Assembly (NCBI GenBank): GCA_030998225.1
Contig: JAPYXD010000047.1
Coordinates: forward strand, 1-64,000
Length of the DNA: 64,000 nucleotides
DNA from: Diplolepis rosae
Lineage: Eukaryota > Arthropoda > Insecta > Hymenoptera > Diplolepididae
Direction of reading: 5' to 3'
Shown piece after piece: positions 63,596 to 64,000 of the stretch. Within the stretch, counting starts at the first letter, position 1, and each line of letters begins with the position of its first letter. Under the pieces are notes generated by a model. The model worked only from the letters and a program-made list of their open reading frames with translations. It was not told the DNA's origin and made no database searches. The translations under genes and the position numbers were made by a program.

Positions 63596-64000
63596 GAATG
63601 ACGTGGTTGTTACTCAATTTTCTTAAATTTTATTTACCATAAAATTCTCTTTTTTTATACCAAGTAACCTGGGTGGGGTAAGAAAATCCGGACGCACCCT
63701 TAAAAAACACCCTACCTACAAAAAAGCCACTTATCGTCCAGAATGACGTGGTTGTTACTCAAAATTCGTAAATTTTATTAACAATAAAATTCTCTTTTTC
63801 CATACCAAGTAATCTGAGTGGAGTAAGAAAATTCGGACGCACACTTAAAAAACACCCTACCTACAAAAAAGCCACTAATCGTCTAGAATGACGTGGTTGT
63901 TACTCAATTTTCGTAAATTTTATTAACAATAAAATTCTCTTTTTCCATACCATGTAATCTGAGTGGAGTAAGAAAATTCGGACGCACACTGAAAAAACAC
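63596..64000. repeat. Z-X-Y block running off the right edge
   Basis: Z at 63596, X with CTCAAAATTCG at 63741 and Y at 63886 with CCATGTAATC and CACTGAAA. The window ends 115 bp into Y. By analogy with 37268, 55355 and 57675 a K unit is expected next. Confidence 0.86.

Larger units (their letters stand above)
1..64000. repeat. 145-bp satellite DNA array, about 450 head-to-tail units
   Basis: The motif GAATGACGTGG recurs at 1, 146, 291, 436 and so on through the window, nearly always 145 bases apart. Following this register gives about 450 unit starts, the last at 63886. All units point the same way and no inverted unit was seen. The reference unit has these landmarks: TGACGTGG at unit positions 4-11, a 9-bp inverted repeat with a 3-base centre at 31-51, a T-rich tract at 51-60, GGACGCAC at 95-102, and A-runs at 107-112 and 125-130. 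Classes used below: T, reference; A, T35A; K, C42A; X, T40A; S, T16A; C, with T73C, A77G, A82G and T93C; W and Z, changed in 22-47; P, with AATTATCG and usually AATTTGAG; Y, with A68T and T106G. No gene, transposon or unique insert interrupts the array. A centromeric or pericentromeric location is inferred from family behaviour, not shown. Copy number also depends on correct assembly. Confidence 0.98.

Noticed and set aside
1..64000. CRISPR-like array
   Set aside because: The units are contiguous 145-bp repeats with no unique spacers; the variable parts are point variants of the same sequence. There are no cas genes.
1..64000. CENP-B box
   Set aside because: The segments starting TTCGGACGCAC and TTCGTAAATTT share only TTCG with the known box; the required A and CGGG positions do not match on either strand.
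1..64000. Telomeric repeat
   Set aside because: ACCCTACCTAC superficially recalls telomere-like text, but it occurs once per 145-bp unit and is never a short tandem repeat.
1..64000. Plasmid iterons or a replication origin
   Set aside because: Iterons are about 20 bp in small numbers beside a rep gene. Here there are hundreds of 145-bp units and no gene.
1..64000. TATA-like promoters in TTTTTATACC and TTTATTTAAAATAAAA
   Set aside because: These are parts of AT-rich units with no gene downstream, so they cannot be told from composition.
1..64000. tRNA, rRNA or other structured RNA genes
   Set aside because: No cloverleaf, conserved rRNA segment, or A/B box pair of the right spacing was seen in the unit. 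The only clear fold is the short AT-rich inverted repeat.

Overview
The whole 64-kb window is one satellite DNA array. I find no protein-coding gene, no RNA gene, no transposon and no single-copy sequence on either strand. About 450 units, whole or partial, of a 145-bp monomer run head to tail in a single orientation from the first base to the last, so the array continues past both ends of the window. The reference monomer is about 34% G+C (49 of 145 bases). It carries five CpG dinucleotides where roughly four would be expected from its base composition. A 145-bp AT-rich satellite of this length points to a eukaryotic chromosome, probably centromeric or pericentromeric heterochromatin. The lack of CpG depletion argues weakly against a heavily methylated vertebrate genome and fits many invertebrates. 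The species cannot be determined from this sequence.

Units are numbered here from the G of the motif GAATGACGTGG (unit position 1). A few diagnostic substitutions sort them into classes: T (reference), A (T35A), K (C42A), X (T40A), S (T16A), the divergent classes C, W and Z (with GGGTGGGG, TCCGG or a changed 22-47 segment), P (two changes, giving AATTATCG and AATTTGAG) and Y (A68T plus T106G). These classes recur in fixed orders, so the array has higher-order structure, and that structure changes along the window.

Layout: 1-17 kb is a mix of T, A and K units. It holds a cluster of rearranged units at 6.1-9.9 kb, a run of six identical T units at 10.1-11.0 kb and K/A dimers at 11.9-13.0 and 15.9-16.7 kb. 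From 17.5 to 22.8 kb the units are nearly all intact. From 24 to 40 kb there are mixed blocks: P-T-W trimers and a ten-unit block that starts with an X- or T-like unit followed by Y and K. This stretch is broken by truncations at 25-27, 29-35 and 37 kb. From 40.5 to 49.5 kb there is a clear higher-order repeat of 20-21 units (about 2.9 kb), with a contracted copy at 50.8-52.4 kb. From 52.4 to 58.6 kb the P-T-W and ten-unit blocks return. From 58.6 to 63.3 kb C-S pairs recur every 3-6 units, including two copies of an 870-bp six-unit block. The window ends inside another Z-X-Y-K block.

There are 32 places where the unit length or content is disturbed: deletions, small duplications, fusions of partial units, and two equal-length patches. 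All are made almost entirely of satellite sequence. By eye about 14 of them break within unit positions 48-68, just 3' of a 9-bp inverted repeat and inside a T-rich tract. The biology to draw from this window is the evolution, fold and possible protein binding of the satellite, not a gene system.
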